Shown here one piece after another: positions 35,962 through 47,892 of a stretch of 64,000 bases of DNA. Each line of letters begins with the position of its first letter. Position 1 is the first letter of the stretch. This stretch comes from Metellina segmentata (taxonomy: Eukaryota > Arthropoda > Arachnida > Araneae > Tetragnathidae): NCBI GenBank assembly GCA_947359465.1, contig OX375882.1, forward strand, positions 57,313,709 to 57,377,708. Reading direction: 5' to 3'. The notes under the pieces were generated by a model, which worked only from the letters and a program-made list of their open reading frames with translations, did no database searches and had not been told where the DNA came from. A program made the position numbers and the translations under genes.

Positions 35962-36142
35962 CGGGCATGGATGTTTGTAAGCGTATACCAGCTCAGGTGT
36001 TGCTACGTCATCTGAACATGGTTCAAAATTACGAAGTATAAATTGTTAGGGGCAATGATGGTCCTTCACAAGTAGCCATCACTTCCGGCCTTGTAGTGGC
36101 CAATGAATTAGGTCAAATGTGCCCGCCATTAGAAAAAAAAAA
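35962..36142 (+). mobile_element. Family C SINE, 5'-truncated, poly-A tail
   Basis: It begins inside the element (GGGCATGGATGTTTGTAAGC), shares GCCAGCTCAGGTGTTGC-type core, then carries a different tail (AAATTGTTAGGGGCAATG, CATCACTTCCGGCCTTGTAG, GTGGCCAATG) and ends in about 11 A. Flanking duplications are GTGAGCATTTT (35951-35961) and GTGAGTATTTT (36143-36153). Confidence 0.9.
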
Positions 36143-36153
36143 GTGAGTATTTT

Positions 36154-37493
36154 AATAATTTAAAATACTACAATTTTCAAAAAAAAAATGTTTTAATTTA
36201 ATTGTTCTCATTCTGTAAACATAAATGGGTAATTTAAGTTTTTAAGCATACATCTCTATCTGTAATTCCTTAATAATTAAAATGTGTGAAAATCGTGCTT
36301 CAAAGAGTAAAGATGAAAGACATATGTATTGGTAAAGACATTTGTTACTTACAGCAGCAAGAAATTTCCTTTCAAACCACTAACAATAGTAAAAGGAACG
36401 CGAAGAAACACTAAATAAAAAATACCTAAATATAGCTTTTCTATTTGAAAAATACATACATTTGCCTAAAGCGTCATCAACAACTGACGTAATGATTTAA
36501 AATATATCCGAAACAATATGAGAGATCTACCGCATTTCATTAAAAACCAAACCCTACTATAAAATACTTTTCAAAAGCGAAAAACATCTGCTTCTGCGAA
36601 CAAAAAGGCATCCCTAAACATTCAAAGAATGCCCCCGTAATGAAGTTTTCCCAATGAAAACCACAGGCAAAAACTTCTTCAACATCCTTTTAAAAATGAC
36701 TTTATAGATTTCACATTAGATAGACTCGCCTCGGTAAAAACAACACTCTCTAATAGTTTAAAAACTGCTTCCTAAAAGCTCGCGCGTGTTTACGTCAAAA
36801 AATGCCCCGCACGCAATCAACTGAGTTGCTATTTACTAAAGTTAAATTAACCTCAAAACTAACATGGGAATTTTTTCTTTCCCTATAATAGAGGGATTTT
36901 ATTCTCGCTTCAAAAGAAAAAAAAAGAATAGAATGTATTATTATTCAACCGAAAAGACAAAAAAGTAAAAGAGTTGAACCTTTTCGGTTTGGGATTCTGG
37001 TACTAGATGTTTTTTTCAAACAGCAGATTGGGTGGTAATTGAAGATTACAATGACGGTTTGTCTATGGATTCTTTACCTTCGTGGGTCCTGACGTAATAA
37101 TTTTAATTATGTATTGTAATGACCGTTGAGACAAGAGTTTTGTTTCGTGTTGCAGGGGGACGGAGGCGTATGGATTACCCTATGGAGCGCAACGTCTTCC
37201 TTGCTAGGATTTTTTTTAAATAAAAAATGCCATGTTAATTAAGGTGTATTTCGAAAATTCTTCGCCATGGAAACTTGCGGCAGTTTTCTGGGTGTATAGT
37301 GCGCGCATAGGGAAATAATTGGCTAATTACTAAAGAGTATTTTCTGGACAAAAAAATATTTATCAAGCGTTTATTTCTTATTTTTATGATATAATCATAA
37401 TTATTAAAGAGGTGATGCTTAAAAATGTTTTATTTTAACCAAACTATTTTATTGCAAAACACTACAACTAGCCAACACGTATCAATCTGTCTA
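36154..37493. other. AT-rich spacer, nothing recognised
   Basis: No gene or repeat supported. Confidence 0.4.
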
Positions 37494-38544
37494 TCTAACA
37501 TAAAAAGGATGTAGGTGTATATATATTATCTATACAAATCTATATCGTTTGACCAATCCACACCCTACTTGGTACACTTATACTTTAGAAGACGAGAAAA
37601 CATTGGTTATTTCTTTCCTGTCTTTAGACCAATCTGTAGCCATGACAATTGTCACAGGTAGTAGGGATGCGACATCGATGTTTAAAAAAAAACATCGATA
37701 TTTTTAACATCGATGTATTGGAGTCGATGTTTTTGTAATATCGATGTTAATACTTGTCGATGTTTTTACGTTATAGATGTTTTATTTTTAAATGAAAAAG
37801 TACCGTTACAAAAATTTTAAGAATAACCAAGTATCAGGATTTTTATAATCAGCAATTTGAATATACTTTTAGACCAAAGTGGTCAAGGGTAAAGGGTCTG
37901 AAAAGTAGGGATGCGACAACAATGTCGATGTTTTCAAAACATCGATGTTTTATAAAATACATCGATGTATTGGAGCCGATGTCGCATCACTAGTTGCTAG
38001 AAATGGGGAAAAAAGTTTAAATACATTGAATTTTAAAAACATCAATGGTTTGGGAGAGATGTATTATCATCATCTCTGTTTTAATTTTGAAAATCGATGT
38101 TCTGCTGTCGATGTCGGATCACTAGGTGCTAAACCAGCTTTAAGAAATGGGGAAAAAAAGTTTAAAAACACTGAATTTTAAAAACATTGATGGTTTTGGT
38201 GCTATATATTATCAACATCGATGTTTTAATTTTTAACATCGATGTTTTGCAAACTATGTAGCATCAGTAAGTTGCTAAATCAGTTTTAAAAAATGGGGGG
38301 GGGGATTTAAATACACTGAATTTTAAAAACATCGATGTTTTTGAGGCGATGTATTATCAATATCGATGTTTTAATTTTGAATATCGATGTTTTGCTGTCG
38401 ATGTCGCATCACTAACAGGTAGTCCTAAAAGTCCTGCAATAAATGGTCGTGGACAAGGAAACACTTTCTACTGGGTTTGTGTGTTTCAAGGGAAAATGTC
38501 GCGGTCACATTTGAAACACGACCAACGTCGGGTTATTCAGATAG
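37494..38544 (+). mobile_element. Helitron-like element (short family) carrying a nested hAT MITE
   Basis: The flanks of the nested hAT align with the intact copy at 44238-44659: TCTAACATAAAAAGGATG, GACCAATCCACACC, TATTTCTTTCCTGTCTT, GTAGCCATGACAATTGTCAC on the left, and GGTTTGTGTGTTTCA and CGACCAACGTCGGGTTATTC on the right. It starts TC after A and ends ATAG before T, a one-base departure from CTAG. No coding sequence. Confidence 0.65.
37662..38414. mobile_element. hAT-type MITE packed with ATCGAT palindromes
   Basis: The ends are inverted: TAGGGATGCGACATCGATG at the left and CATCGATGTCGCATCACTA at the right. A perfect 8-bp duplication ACAGGTAG lies at 37654-37661 and 38415-38422, the length used by hAT transposases. 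Inside, three units of about 143 bp (starting AATGGGGAAAAA near 38004, 38146 and 38290) carry repeated AACATCGATGTT palindromes, and terminal-repeat-like copies (GGGATGCGACA near 37909, GTCGCATCACTAG near 37982) occur internally. No open frame encodes a transposase. Confidence 0.9.
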
Positions 38545-40595
38545 TCTATACAAAACTTTCTTAATAGCTTATGTCTATTGATAGAAAATTGTCGTCCCAT
38601 CGACAATTCATGTCTTATCTCAATCTATTTGCTATTAATGTAGCATCTATATTCCATTAATAGATTTCAGACATCTAAATAAAAAATATAGGATAAACCA
38701 TAGGAGAGTTAAAGGAATATGAAGGGAGTTTGTAATTGCGTGAGGCTTAGCTCATAAAAGAAACGCAAGTTATCCCCCGAAAAATTAAAACTAAATCTTT
38801 TAGAGATAAGCGAAAATGGACAACAAAAAAAATTCAAAACAACAACATATCATGAAGTTATCGGAAATGGATGAAATGGTGATAAGAGGACAAAAATTGT
38901 ACGGCGCCGACAGTAACCGGGACAAATCAGGACATAATAGAGTTAAAGGATATGACGTAAGACTACTTGTAAGGCCTAATCTGGTTCATCCATACGACGT
39001 AAGGTCAAGCCCTGTTAAAAGACATGCTGCCAATCATGCCAATAAAAAGTTAACCATCGGGAAGGAAAAATAAAGTAAGGTGCAAAAAAGCCTTTAAGGT
39101 CACTACAGATTTAACGCGCACCAACCCCTATAAACACGACGGCTTTAGATTGTTTCGAGGCATGTTATTTGGAGGTAGGTTAAACTTACGCCGCACTGAT
39201 GCAGAACAACGGGCTAATATATTATTTAGAGAACCGAATTAATTTGTAGTTTAAAAGCTTACATGTTTGTATTTTCAAATTATCTTAGTAAATAAAAAGT
39301 TTAATTGTAATAAAAATAAAGATGCATGTATACAAACTAACTTATCCTACAAATTGTTTCAATTTGTCCCTATAATGCTATTTTATAGATCAGTATTACT
39401 AAGTAAAACAAGGTGACTAAAAATAATACAGTTTTAGATTCAGGAAACAGCTAGAATCATCTATCCTGGACTGCATTACGGAAATACTTCAATCAAGATT
39501 AAACGAAATGTGAAACACAGTTGGAATATACGCGCACTTAAAGCTTTGAGAAATTAAAAATAATACTAATGATGACTCTTTTCACATGCGCCAATTCAAA
39601 CAAAAATGTATTTCGCGAATATTCTTCACAAACACTTACGAATAATGCTGCTCATTAAAATAAATTTCTTAAATATGTTTATAAACGCACAAAAAAAAAT
39701 TCCAAAGATTTCATTCAAAGAGCGTTAAAGTACAGTAAGTTGTTTCCATTTTTCAAAACTTAACGCGAAATTCATTATTTTTAAATGGAGAAACGTTTTA
39801 GAATAAATTAGATTAAACGGTGCCGCGTTGTTCGTTGACAGTAAATTATCAATTTAAAAAATATTAATCGCTCTAATACATTTGTTTTAAACTGTTCAGA
39901 AATAAAATAATTCATATCCATACGTATTCAGAAATATTTTATTTTTAAATATTGGATAATGTGTATCTTTGTAATAGGATTGAGGTTTATAACAATACAT
40001 TTGAATTACCCATCTGAAAGGTTCACGTGTATACATACGTTCTGCAATAACGCAGGCTTCTTTGCATGACTTATAAACTGTTTTGACTTTCTTAAACAAT
40101 ATCTTCCCTAGGATTCTTCAACCAATAAATGTAGTTACTAATTCATTACGTGTATTGGGGGGGGGGGGGACAATGCTACACTTCTCAGAGATCTTATGCT
40201 CAAGGATTAAAGATTTGAATAATGTGTGCATAAAGTATGATTATTCCGTTTATAATAACGTTTATCGTTGTACCTTTGACTTTATTAAGCTTGTTAAAAC
40301 ATTTTTTTACAGAACGATTCAATAAAACCAAAGTTTTTGGTGAGAATGTACAAAATAAATTTAATTGGGTTAAAATCTGGAGAATAGGTAGATCACGCTT
40401 AAGGCTTTTTATCTAATGGACTGTTTGACTTACTCGAATTGGTATTCCAGAAGCATGGTAAAGCTTCTTCATAGTTAAATGTACAGAATACCCCTCTTAT
40501 ACGACCATACATTTCTAAGTTATTTAATGGAATCACCGTTCTATCGTAAGACCACTCTTGTTGTGAACATTTTGTAGGATATTTTTTAGCCAATG
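38545..40595. other. Spacer with one dispersed repeat, no gene recognised
   Basis: 38816-39073 is an 85-codon Lys/Asn-rich frame with no family resemblance. 40020-40100 (GGTTCACGTGTATACATACG, ATGACTTATAAACTG, TTTTGACTTTCTTAA) is related to 13687-14027 and 40951-41045. A run of nine to ten G lies near 40158. Confidence 0.4.
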
Positions 40596-40742
40596 CTCTC
40601 TCTCTCTCTCTCTCTCTCGCTCTCGCACTCAAAGACTATATATGTCTACTTTCTTCTGTATATTGGAAGAAGGGTGTGTGAAACAAATGTGTTCATACAA
40701 AAAACATCGTACTCTACGTTAAGAAACACGCCACATTTTATG

Positions 40743-40776
<34 letters not shown>
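40596..40776. repeat. (CT)n and (TA)n microsatellites
   Basis: (CT)n at 40596-40624 and (TA)n at 40745-40776. Short frames here merely translate the repeats. AAAACATCCTTATACTCTACGTTAAGAAA-like segments near 40700, 40790 and 40850 are imperfect direct repeats around them. Confidence 0.95.
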
Positions 40777-40778
<2 letters not shown>

Positions 40779-40945
40779 CATACACTAAAAAACATCCTTA
40801 TACTCTACGTTAAGAAATACAGTGAATTTTATAAAAGATTACACACTAAAAACATCCTTATTTTTTAAAGAGAAATCGTTATAAATATAAATAACAAAGC
40901 AATTTTACATAATCAGTGCACAAACTCGTCTTGTATTTTCTTTAA

Positions 40946-41577
40946 CCCTCTGAGGGGTTCACATGCGTACATCACTTATACAACCACAGCTTAACCTCTA
41001 TGACCTCTAAGCAGTTTTGACCTTTACTAATGTAAAAATATTTCCTATGATGTTTTGCGAGTTTTTTCACGTGTCACGACAAATGTGTTTATTTTTTATT
41101 TTTTTTCATTTATGAGCGTCGTGGAGAAGAAAACACAAAAATAAAGATTTCTGAAATCTTGGATCACTTATAGGGCATGATATATTTAATTACTACTTCA
41201 TGAGAAAAAATATTACACAAGTTATCATGCCTTGGATACAAATACTTGCTTATTATCACTATGCCAATATTTTCGTTCATTTTTTTTTTATTTTAAGTTT
41301 ACATTTTAGATTTAACATTTTAATTTTTCATCACCATTAAGTATTAATTTTCTAGTACTTATTTTCAATCTATAAAGTGTTTCGACGAGATATATCGTCC
41401 AAGAAATTATCAGTGTTGCTAAGAACGAGATATCTCGTCGAGCTGAAACTACCCTATTGCCCCAAGGGATAATTAAGATCCAAGTAGGAAGAGTAAATTA
41501 TCCCGTACCCTTAACTGGGGACAATTTGGAACAGGTTTTGGCACAGAGGTTAGGCACTCAGATAAATCCCAGGAGGG
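40946..41577. mobile_element. TTAA-flanked MITE (piggyBac-like ends) with palindrome module
   Basis: TTAA at 40942-40945 and 41578-41581 brackets 632 bp beginning CCCTCTGAGGGGTT and ending CCCAGGAGGG. TTAA targets and CCC-starting ends are typical of piggyBac-type elements. Inside are GACGAGATATATCGTC near 41389 and ACGAGATATCTCGTCG near 41425. The right part also matches 840-1045. It could alternatively be two unrelated ends; the class call is inference. Confidence 0.6.
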
Positions 41578-41581
41578 TTAA

Positions 41582-43949
41582 AATTTGTATAGAAATTTGA
41601 ACTAGTTGTAATAAAAAATGCATTTTAAAATCAATCAACAGTCCTATAAAGAAGAAAAGAGAGATTCGTAATTATGATAAAGTTTTAGATTGAAATAAAT
41701 AAAGACAATTTTACGAATGATTAAAATAATTTTAAAACCTACCCCAAAGGACATCGTGGACACAACCATCAGTTCTCAATTTATTTTTCTGCTTTCGTCA
41801 ACTTATGAGGATGAACTCCATCTTCCAAAAGAGAAAAATTAGAAAATTGATTTTTCTTACCTGAAAAGAAAATTTGTGTACATTAATTACTGTGCAAATT
41901 CACAGAAATTTCAAAGCCTGAAATTTCAATACATTCATATAAGAAATGTATCCAAGCTCCAAATCCTTTAATTAAGCCCATAGACGCGTAGGATTACATC
42001 ATTTGCAGTATTGACGTAATGTCAGGATTCATTAAAATTCTGCTAGAAGTAATCTTATAGGTAATTCGTAAAAAGGATTTCGTAAAACATCAAGTTAGGT
42101 TTTGATAAAAACATCTTTGATTTTAATTCCGCTGAGAGCATCTTTTAGCAGATATTAATTTCGAATTCAATGGGAGATCTCTTATCTAATGTGATGGTAA
42201 AAATGAATAGAAGAAACTGGTATACCGTGATTAATTTGTGGAGAATTCTATGGAATCGAGTTAAGATTTATTCCATGCTAGATTAGCTTACAAATCAATT
42301 CGTGGAAAATAAATAGGATAGGTTTCTTTCAAAATCATAGGATATGTTTCTTTCAAAAATCATAGGATAGGTTTCTTTTTGTGTAGTATAGAATGTAAAT
42401 AATGGACTTTGAACATTTTTAACCCATATTACGTAATTAACTATTTCAATTCTTGATGTCCTGAAATTCAAACGTTTAGTCAGTGCGACACTGGTATTTT
42501 ACTAGGAGGAATTTTGGACAGGAAAAGCTAAAACTGTTGACAATGCTGAGAATATTAAGATTCCATGGGTCAGTGGGTAAGCATTCAATCCTGAAGACTC
42601 GAGTTCGTACTTTATCTTACCATCATAAACAAATCTTCTAGAATGTTCCATGTGACATCACTTCCTGTTGCGTAACATGAAATATGTATCTGTCCAGACA
42701 GGAGACAGAAGCTATTCTTCTTAACCAGCGAGTATTAGTCTACCATTTTTGTTACAATAAAATGCCTTGAAACTGCCTACTCTTCTATATGTCACAATAT
42801 TGTTTATTTCTGTTCAAAATATATTACAATTCTTCTTGTATACAATTATTTTCAAATTCCTTTATTGTACTAGTAAATGCACTTTTGATGATTTTTTATG
42901 ATGATAAGTTTTTATTATTTTTGATGATGATAATTTCTTTTGTCTCAGTATTTTGTTGTTTAAAAATATAATTATTATTAAATAAAAAACAAATTGGAAC
43001 AAAATCCCAATCAGGAATATTTATCATTATACTACTTTTGTTCCAAATTCTATATAGATATGCGTATGAATTTGTGGTATCTTTATTTTGGTTAGGCAAT
43101 TAAATTTAATGTAAAAATAGAGTTGTTTCCAGAATTAATATCTTCAAAACAATTCGAATATTAAATGTTTACATAACTAAATAACTCTTTTGGCTATGAA
43201 TATTAATTAATGTGAAAGTATATTTTCAAGAGCACATATATTTTAAAAACATTTACGAATTCTTCACACACTGTTAAGCTGGTCCTGCTTAGTTTAAACA
43301 ATGAACATCAAATGTACCCTTTACTAAAGGTAACTATAAACACAAATGTTTTAGTTTGTCCAAAATACTTTACATCTTATTAACCATGTTAGCTAAAGTT
43401 CTAAAGTATGAAAACCCTTCGCGCACTTCATTAAAACAGGCTATGTCAATGACAACACGGTTCAATTAAATGAAGTTCGGTATTATAAATTTACTATTTG
43501 AAGATACATTTTTCGTTATACGAGATATATTTGTATTCCCAAATAAGAGTAAATTTGTAATGCACTAAATACAGATGGATCAAGAGGTCTAGTGGTAGAA
43601 TGTGTTTCCTGTACATTTTCCGGGAGTGACATCACGTGTATGGATTTTTAGGTAACTTCAAAATATACCGAGAAAATTGGTGAAACCGGAAGTAATATCA
43701 TCTTCCTGTGTTTGTTTATACTGAAACTTCCCCTCATAGGTGTTTAGTTAAATTAAAACTAGTAAATTAGTTAGTGTTTACCACTAATTATTTAGAAACA
43801 TTGATTATACCTTAATCATATTGTTGCACGTTTCCTTACAGTGTTTATACTATGAGTTGTAATTCACCAATGTTTATATTACTCCTTTCTGAATTTAGAT
43901 TTATGAGATCATGTGTTTACATTACTATTTCCTATATAAGTATTCCTAA
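41582..43949. other. AT-rich stretch with two weak tRNA-like segments
   Basis: 42563-42680 (GGTCAGTGGGTAAGC, then ACTCGAGTTCGTACT, then GTGACATCACTTCCTG) and 43578-43715 (GTCTAGTGGTAGAATG, then GTGACATCACG and CCGGAAGTAATATCATCTTC) look like very old SINE copies with tRNA-type A boxes. 42989-43054 can fold as an imperfect hairpin (AATTGGAACAAAA with TTTTGTTCCAAATT). Otherwise nothing is recognised. Confidence 0.35.
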
Positions 43950-44121
43950 GCCCCGTTCACATGAGGAGGGTAAAACGCGCGTTTGGCGAGGATAGCGAGG
44001 TCCCGCTCTTCAAGGTCGCAAAGATAGAAACTTGAATTAGAGGAATAAAAAACATAATTTAATGGTGGGACCTCGTTAACCTCGCCAAACACGCGTTGAA
44101 ACGCCTCATGTGAATTTGGCC
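43950..44121. mobile_element. MITE with long terminal inverted repeats
   Basis: Left arm GCCCCGTTCACATGAGG, GCGTTTGGCGAGGATAGCGAGG; right arm reverse complemented GGCCAAATTCACATGAGG, TGTTTGGCGAGGTTAACGAGG. About 55-60 bp of each arm pair, leaving a short loop. No clear target duplication, so the superfamily is open (TAA/TTA flanks would be compatible with PIF/Harbinger only if mutated). Confidence 0.8.
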
Positions 44122-44237
44122 TTATTAGTTCCTTTTGTCTGATGCAATCTTTTATGATATGCTACGAGTCAGTTGTATCTGTGTCTTTACGCTGTTCCTT
44201 TCATTATGGATGCTTGTCTGTTCTGTCTTTTTATCTA

Positions 44238-44659
44238 TCTATATAAAAATGGATCTGGGTAAACATGTTTGTGTGAATATTCTCTATACCAATCTACACC
44301 ATTTGGCCAATCCACGCCAAATTTGATACACATACTTAAGAACATTGCGAAAACATAGGCTATTTCTTTCCTGTCTTCAGACCATTATGTAGCCATGAAA
44401 ATTGTCACACAGGTAGTCTTAAAATTGCCCCTCGAAGCTCCAATTTTAAAATCTAAAGTTTGTTTTTCTGTAGTAAATGGATATTGACAAAAAAAACACT
44501 ACAGGGTTTGTGTATTTAAGTTAACACAGAGAAATGTCTCCGTCATATTTTAGCTGTCGCGGTTGGAAACACAATCTACAGAGTTAGTGTATTTCAGTTA
44601 ACACAGGAAAATGTTGAGATCATATTTGAATATAGAGCAACGCCGGGTTAATCAGTTAG
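44238..44659 (+). mobile_element. Helitron-like element, short family, uninterrupted copy
   Basis: Begins TCTATATAAAAATGGATC after A and ends GCAACGCCGGGTTAATCAG-TTAG before T. This end pattern is one I associate with Helitrons in animals; the last four bases are TTAG rather than CTAG. 422 bp, no coding sequence. It defines the empty form of the copy at 37494. Confidence 0.65.
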
Positions 44660-45520
44660 TAATTAGTAAATGTCTAGTTTGACTTAGAGTTACACTCTTA
44701 TTTCACTGTTGCGAGACAAAACGCATATCAAAAGCTTGAGTGTATTAAATAGTTGTCAAATCTTTACATACTTTTTAATACATCACAGAGAGAAAGCTGT
44801 TTATAATGGAAACTAATTTAAAAATAAAGATATGGTGTGCATTTGATTGCAGAAATTATAAGTTTCCTAGACTTCAAGGACTTAGGACTTCTTATATTTT
44901 ATCGAATTGAATTTATATGAAACAAATACATTACATTTAATGCAATTTGAATCAAACGGTAATCGATAAAACACTAAACAGCGAAAACGCTCGTGAAACT
45001 CATCACGCTTATAATAATGCCGTAACTATTCTTTCACAGTTCCTTGATATTACCACACAAAAACAATAAAAAAATGAAACGCAAAAGAAACAAAAAAAAA
45101 AACAGCTATCAAAATGACAAAAGCAGCGAATTTTTAACAACGTCCTTAGCATTCGCAACTATGTATAATGTAAAACAGGAAATAGGAGAAAGGAAAACAA
45201 AAAATTCGAATTACACAGCTATTTTTTTTATAATTTTTTTATATTTTTTTAGGTTTCATTAACAGTGAGTTCCTTTTTTCACAGTCCATGCACTGGAAAA
45301 TTACAGGTACAAATAACGGTGGCTAATATTTAAGGATAAACTCGCGGATAGCGTTATTTTGTGTTGGCGTATAACGATGGTCTAAATTTATACGAGGAAG
45401 TAAAGCAAGGAATGCAGTGACCATGAAATTGGTATCAAACGAAAAAATTCGATCTTAAGGCTCACTTTTCCGTTGAAAGTTGAACTACGATTTGTCAAAT
45501 GAAAAGACATTTTGCTAGAA
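44660..45520. other. AT-rich spacer, nothing recognised
   Basis: The Lys/Asn-rich frame at 45044-45262 looks like chance translation. Confidence 0.4.
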
Positions 45521-45525
45521 TATAT

Positions 45526-45599
<74 letters not shown>
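45521..45599. repeat. (TA)n microsatellite, left half
   Basis: Tract split by the mariner insertion; the right half is at 46448-46487. Confidence 0.95.
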
Positions 45600-46444
45600 C
45601 AGGGTGGTCCCGAATTCATGGTACAAACTTTAATGGTAGGTACAGGACATTGTAACAATGATTTATTGTATAGGAATGTATAGTCGCAAGTGACGCGGTG
45701 AGGCGTAAACAGGGGAAATAAAAGGAAAGAGAAATGGAGTGATCGGTTGCGTTCAACATGCGTTTCAACAACGTTTCAGTATTAATGTGTGGGCTGGTAT
45801 TGTGAACGACTTTTTGATTGGCCCATACTTACTACCCACGCGGCTCACTGGCGGAAGCTATCATATTTTTCTGAAAGAAGTGTTACCACAACTGCTGCAT
45901 GATGTTCCGATCGCCATTCGTAACCGCATGTGGTTTCAGCACGATGGGGCGCCAGCACACTTCAGCATTGATGTACGGAATTACCTGAATGCCACGTTTG
46001 GTACTCGATGGATTGGGCGTGGTGGACCAGTCCCTTGGCCACCCCGATCTCCCGATTTATCGAGCCTCGATTACTTTTTATGGGGACATCTAAAGCATTT
46101 TGTTTATGAGACTCCAGTTGACTCAGATGAGGATCTCGTCGCTCGCTTATCTGTAGCTGCTGCAGGTGTGCGTGAAATACCAGGCATCTTTGAACGTGTA
46201 CGCCAATCGCTCCACCGACGCTGTCAAGCATGTATCGATACTGGTGGACGCAATTTTGAACAATTACTGTAAACATGACACTTGTCAACAACGCTTTCAA
46301 TAAAATCTTTGTTTTTCCTTTCGGCCGTTATTTCCCGTTTTCGCCTCACCGCGTCACTTGCGACTATACATTCCTATACAATAAATCATTGTTACAATGT
46401 CCTGTACCTACCATTAAAGTTTGTACCATGAATTCGGGACCACC

Positions 46445-46447
<3 letters not shown>
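45600..46447 (+). mobile_element. Mariner-like element with long terminal repeats, internally deleted
   Basis: The 848-bp element starts CAGGGTGGTCCCGAATTCAT and ends with its inverse. The inverted repeats run about 120 bp (45600-45721 and 46327-46447) with very few differences, suggesting relatively recent insertion. It sits within a (TA)n tract, in keeping with the TA target of this superfamily. The 5' two-thirds of the transposase are missing. Confidence 0.93.
45739..46272 (+). pseudogene. C-terminal part of a DUF4817-type mariner transposase
   Basis: 178 codons including the stop encode the C-terminal half of a transposase: RFSINVWAGIVNDFLIGPYL, LPTRLTGGSYHIFLKEVLP, FQHDGAPAHFSIDVRNYL with the second catalytic Asp, PPRSPDLSSLDYFLWGHLK with the third acidic residue as Asp, and VRQSLHRRCQACIDTGGRNF. 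I recall this family as widespread in ants and spiders with an N-terminal DUF4817 domain. The first catalytic Asp and the DNA-binding part are absent, lost in an internal deletion just after the left terminal repeat. The first codon of the open frame is GTG, not a true start; homology begins at once. The remaining frame has no stop, which supports a young deletion derivative moved in trans. Confidence 0.92.

Positions 46448-46487
<40 letters not shown>
46448..46487. repeat. (TA)n microsatellite, right half
   Basis: Directly follows the mariner right end. Confidence 0.95.
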
Positions 46488-46489
<2 letters not shown>

Positions 46490-46985
46490 GAATCGAATTT
46501 CATAATTCTAGAAAAATTTAATGAATTGAGCTTTTTAATAATATATTTTATAATGAAATTCTGTAATACTAGAAATATTCACTGAATGCAATTTTGTTAT
46601 TCCAGAGTATTTTAATGAATGAAATCTTGTATTCCTAAAATATTTAATAAATGAAATTTCGTAATCCAAAAAAAATTATAGAATGAATATTTACAATTCT
46701 AGAATATTTTAATGAATGATAATTTACAATTCTAGAACATTTTAATGAATGAAAATTCGCAATTCTAGAACATATTGAAGAGTGAAATTCTCTATTTAAA
46801 GAGCAGTTCAATGAATGAACTATTCCAATTCTAGAACATTTTAATTAATCGTATTCCAATACTAGGATATTTGAATGAATGATGTTACGTAATTTTAGAT
46901 AAATTTAGTGAGTGAAATTTTGTAATACCAGAACATCTCAATGAATAAAGCATTGTAATACAGGAACATTTTAATGAATAAAATT
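46490..46985. repeat. Degenerate minisatellite of about 40 bp, 12 or so units
   Basis: Units resemble AATTCTAGAACATTTTAATG followed by AATGAAATTTYGTA. TTCTAGAA or a close form recurs near 46505, 46700, 46730, 46763 and 46830. Confidence 0.8.
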
Positions 46986-47732
46986 TTTAAATTATTAGCG
47001 AACTAAATATAATAATCAAGGTTAGAATCAAAAATTTTAACGATGGCAGATAAGGAATTATAGATTTTGATGTATTTGTGATGAAAACAACAATAAACGA
47101 TATCGACGTTTTTATCATCAAAATGTCATAAGTCTTGAAATCAAAATTTTTCATGAGCAATAAAATATTAGACATTCAATTTTGAAGCTTGGATTTATTC
47201 AATGCATAAAAGCTTTTAATCGCATAAAATATTTCTGAAACAGCATATTTAAAACAAATTTCAATACAATTTATTTTTACGAGTTTTTGTAGATAGAGCG
47301 ATAAGCTATAACTTATGTAGACATGATTCTTAAATGGGGGGGAAGCGTGGTATAGAAAATAATGGTCAAATAGTTAAATGTAGTCAAATAATGTTAATGC
47401 CCTTAAGCCAAAAATAGATTGTAAGAAATTTGATTCAAAATTGATAGTTAAGCGGAACAAAATGCTTTCAGAAGATAATCTTATAAATTCTAGCGTGAAT
47501 GTATTATCTTTGACAGCAGAAAAGAAAAGCGTGTGATCGAATTTAATTTTTTTAATCACTGTTATCCCATTATTAACTTTAGATACTCTTTACGTACATA
47601 CATTTTTGTGGAACACATTTATGTATTCAATGTTTATATATCCCTTTTGTTTCTACATAGCAAAAGAATATCTATTAAGATAAATACAAAATTAAACTGT
47701 GAAACTAAAGAAATTAAAAAAATTACTAAACG
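46986..47732. other. AT-rich spacer, nothing recognised
   Basis: No gene supported; short frames on both strands only. Confidence 0.4.
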
Positions 47733-47892
47733 GTAGTTAATTAACGTCATACTAGATCAACACAATGGGCTATTATCGACGGTCAGGAATCTATCCTCAA
47801 GGGAAAGATCCGAGGAGAACACCAAGTAATTTTGAATCACGATCAGATGACGAGGTCAACACCTGAGATGACAACCCACACTAAAACTTCCT
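47733..47892 (-). mobile_element. SINE fragment (tail and part of core)
   Basis: TTAATTAACGTCATACTAG, GGGAAAGATCCGAGG, GATCAGATGACGAGGTC and CACCTGAGATG are in minus-strand order; the head is missing. Confidence 0.85.

Noticed and set aside
40399..40868. Frames across the (CT)n and (TA)n tracts
   Set aside because: Their Leu-Ser and Tyr-Ile repeats are microsatellite translations.
43947..44124. PIF/Harbinger assignment from TAA and TTA flanks
   Set aside because: The flanking trinucleotides are not the same in direct orientation, so no target duplication is proven.
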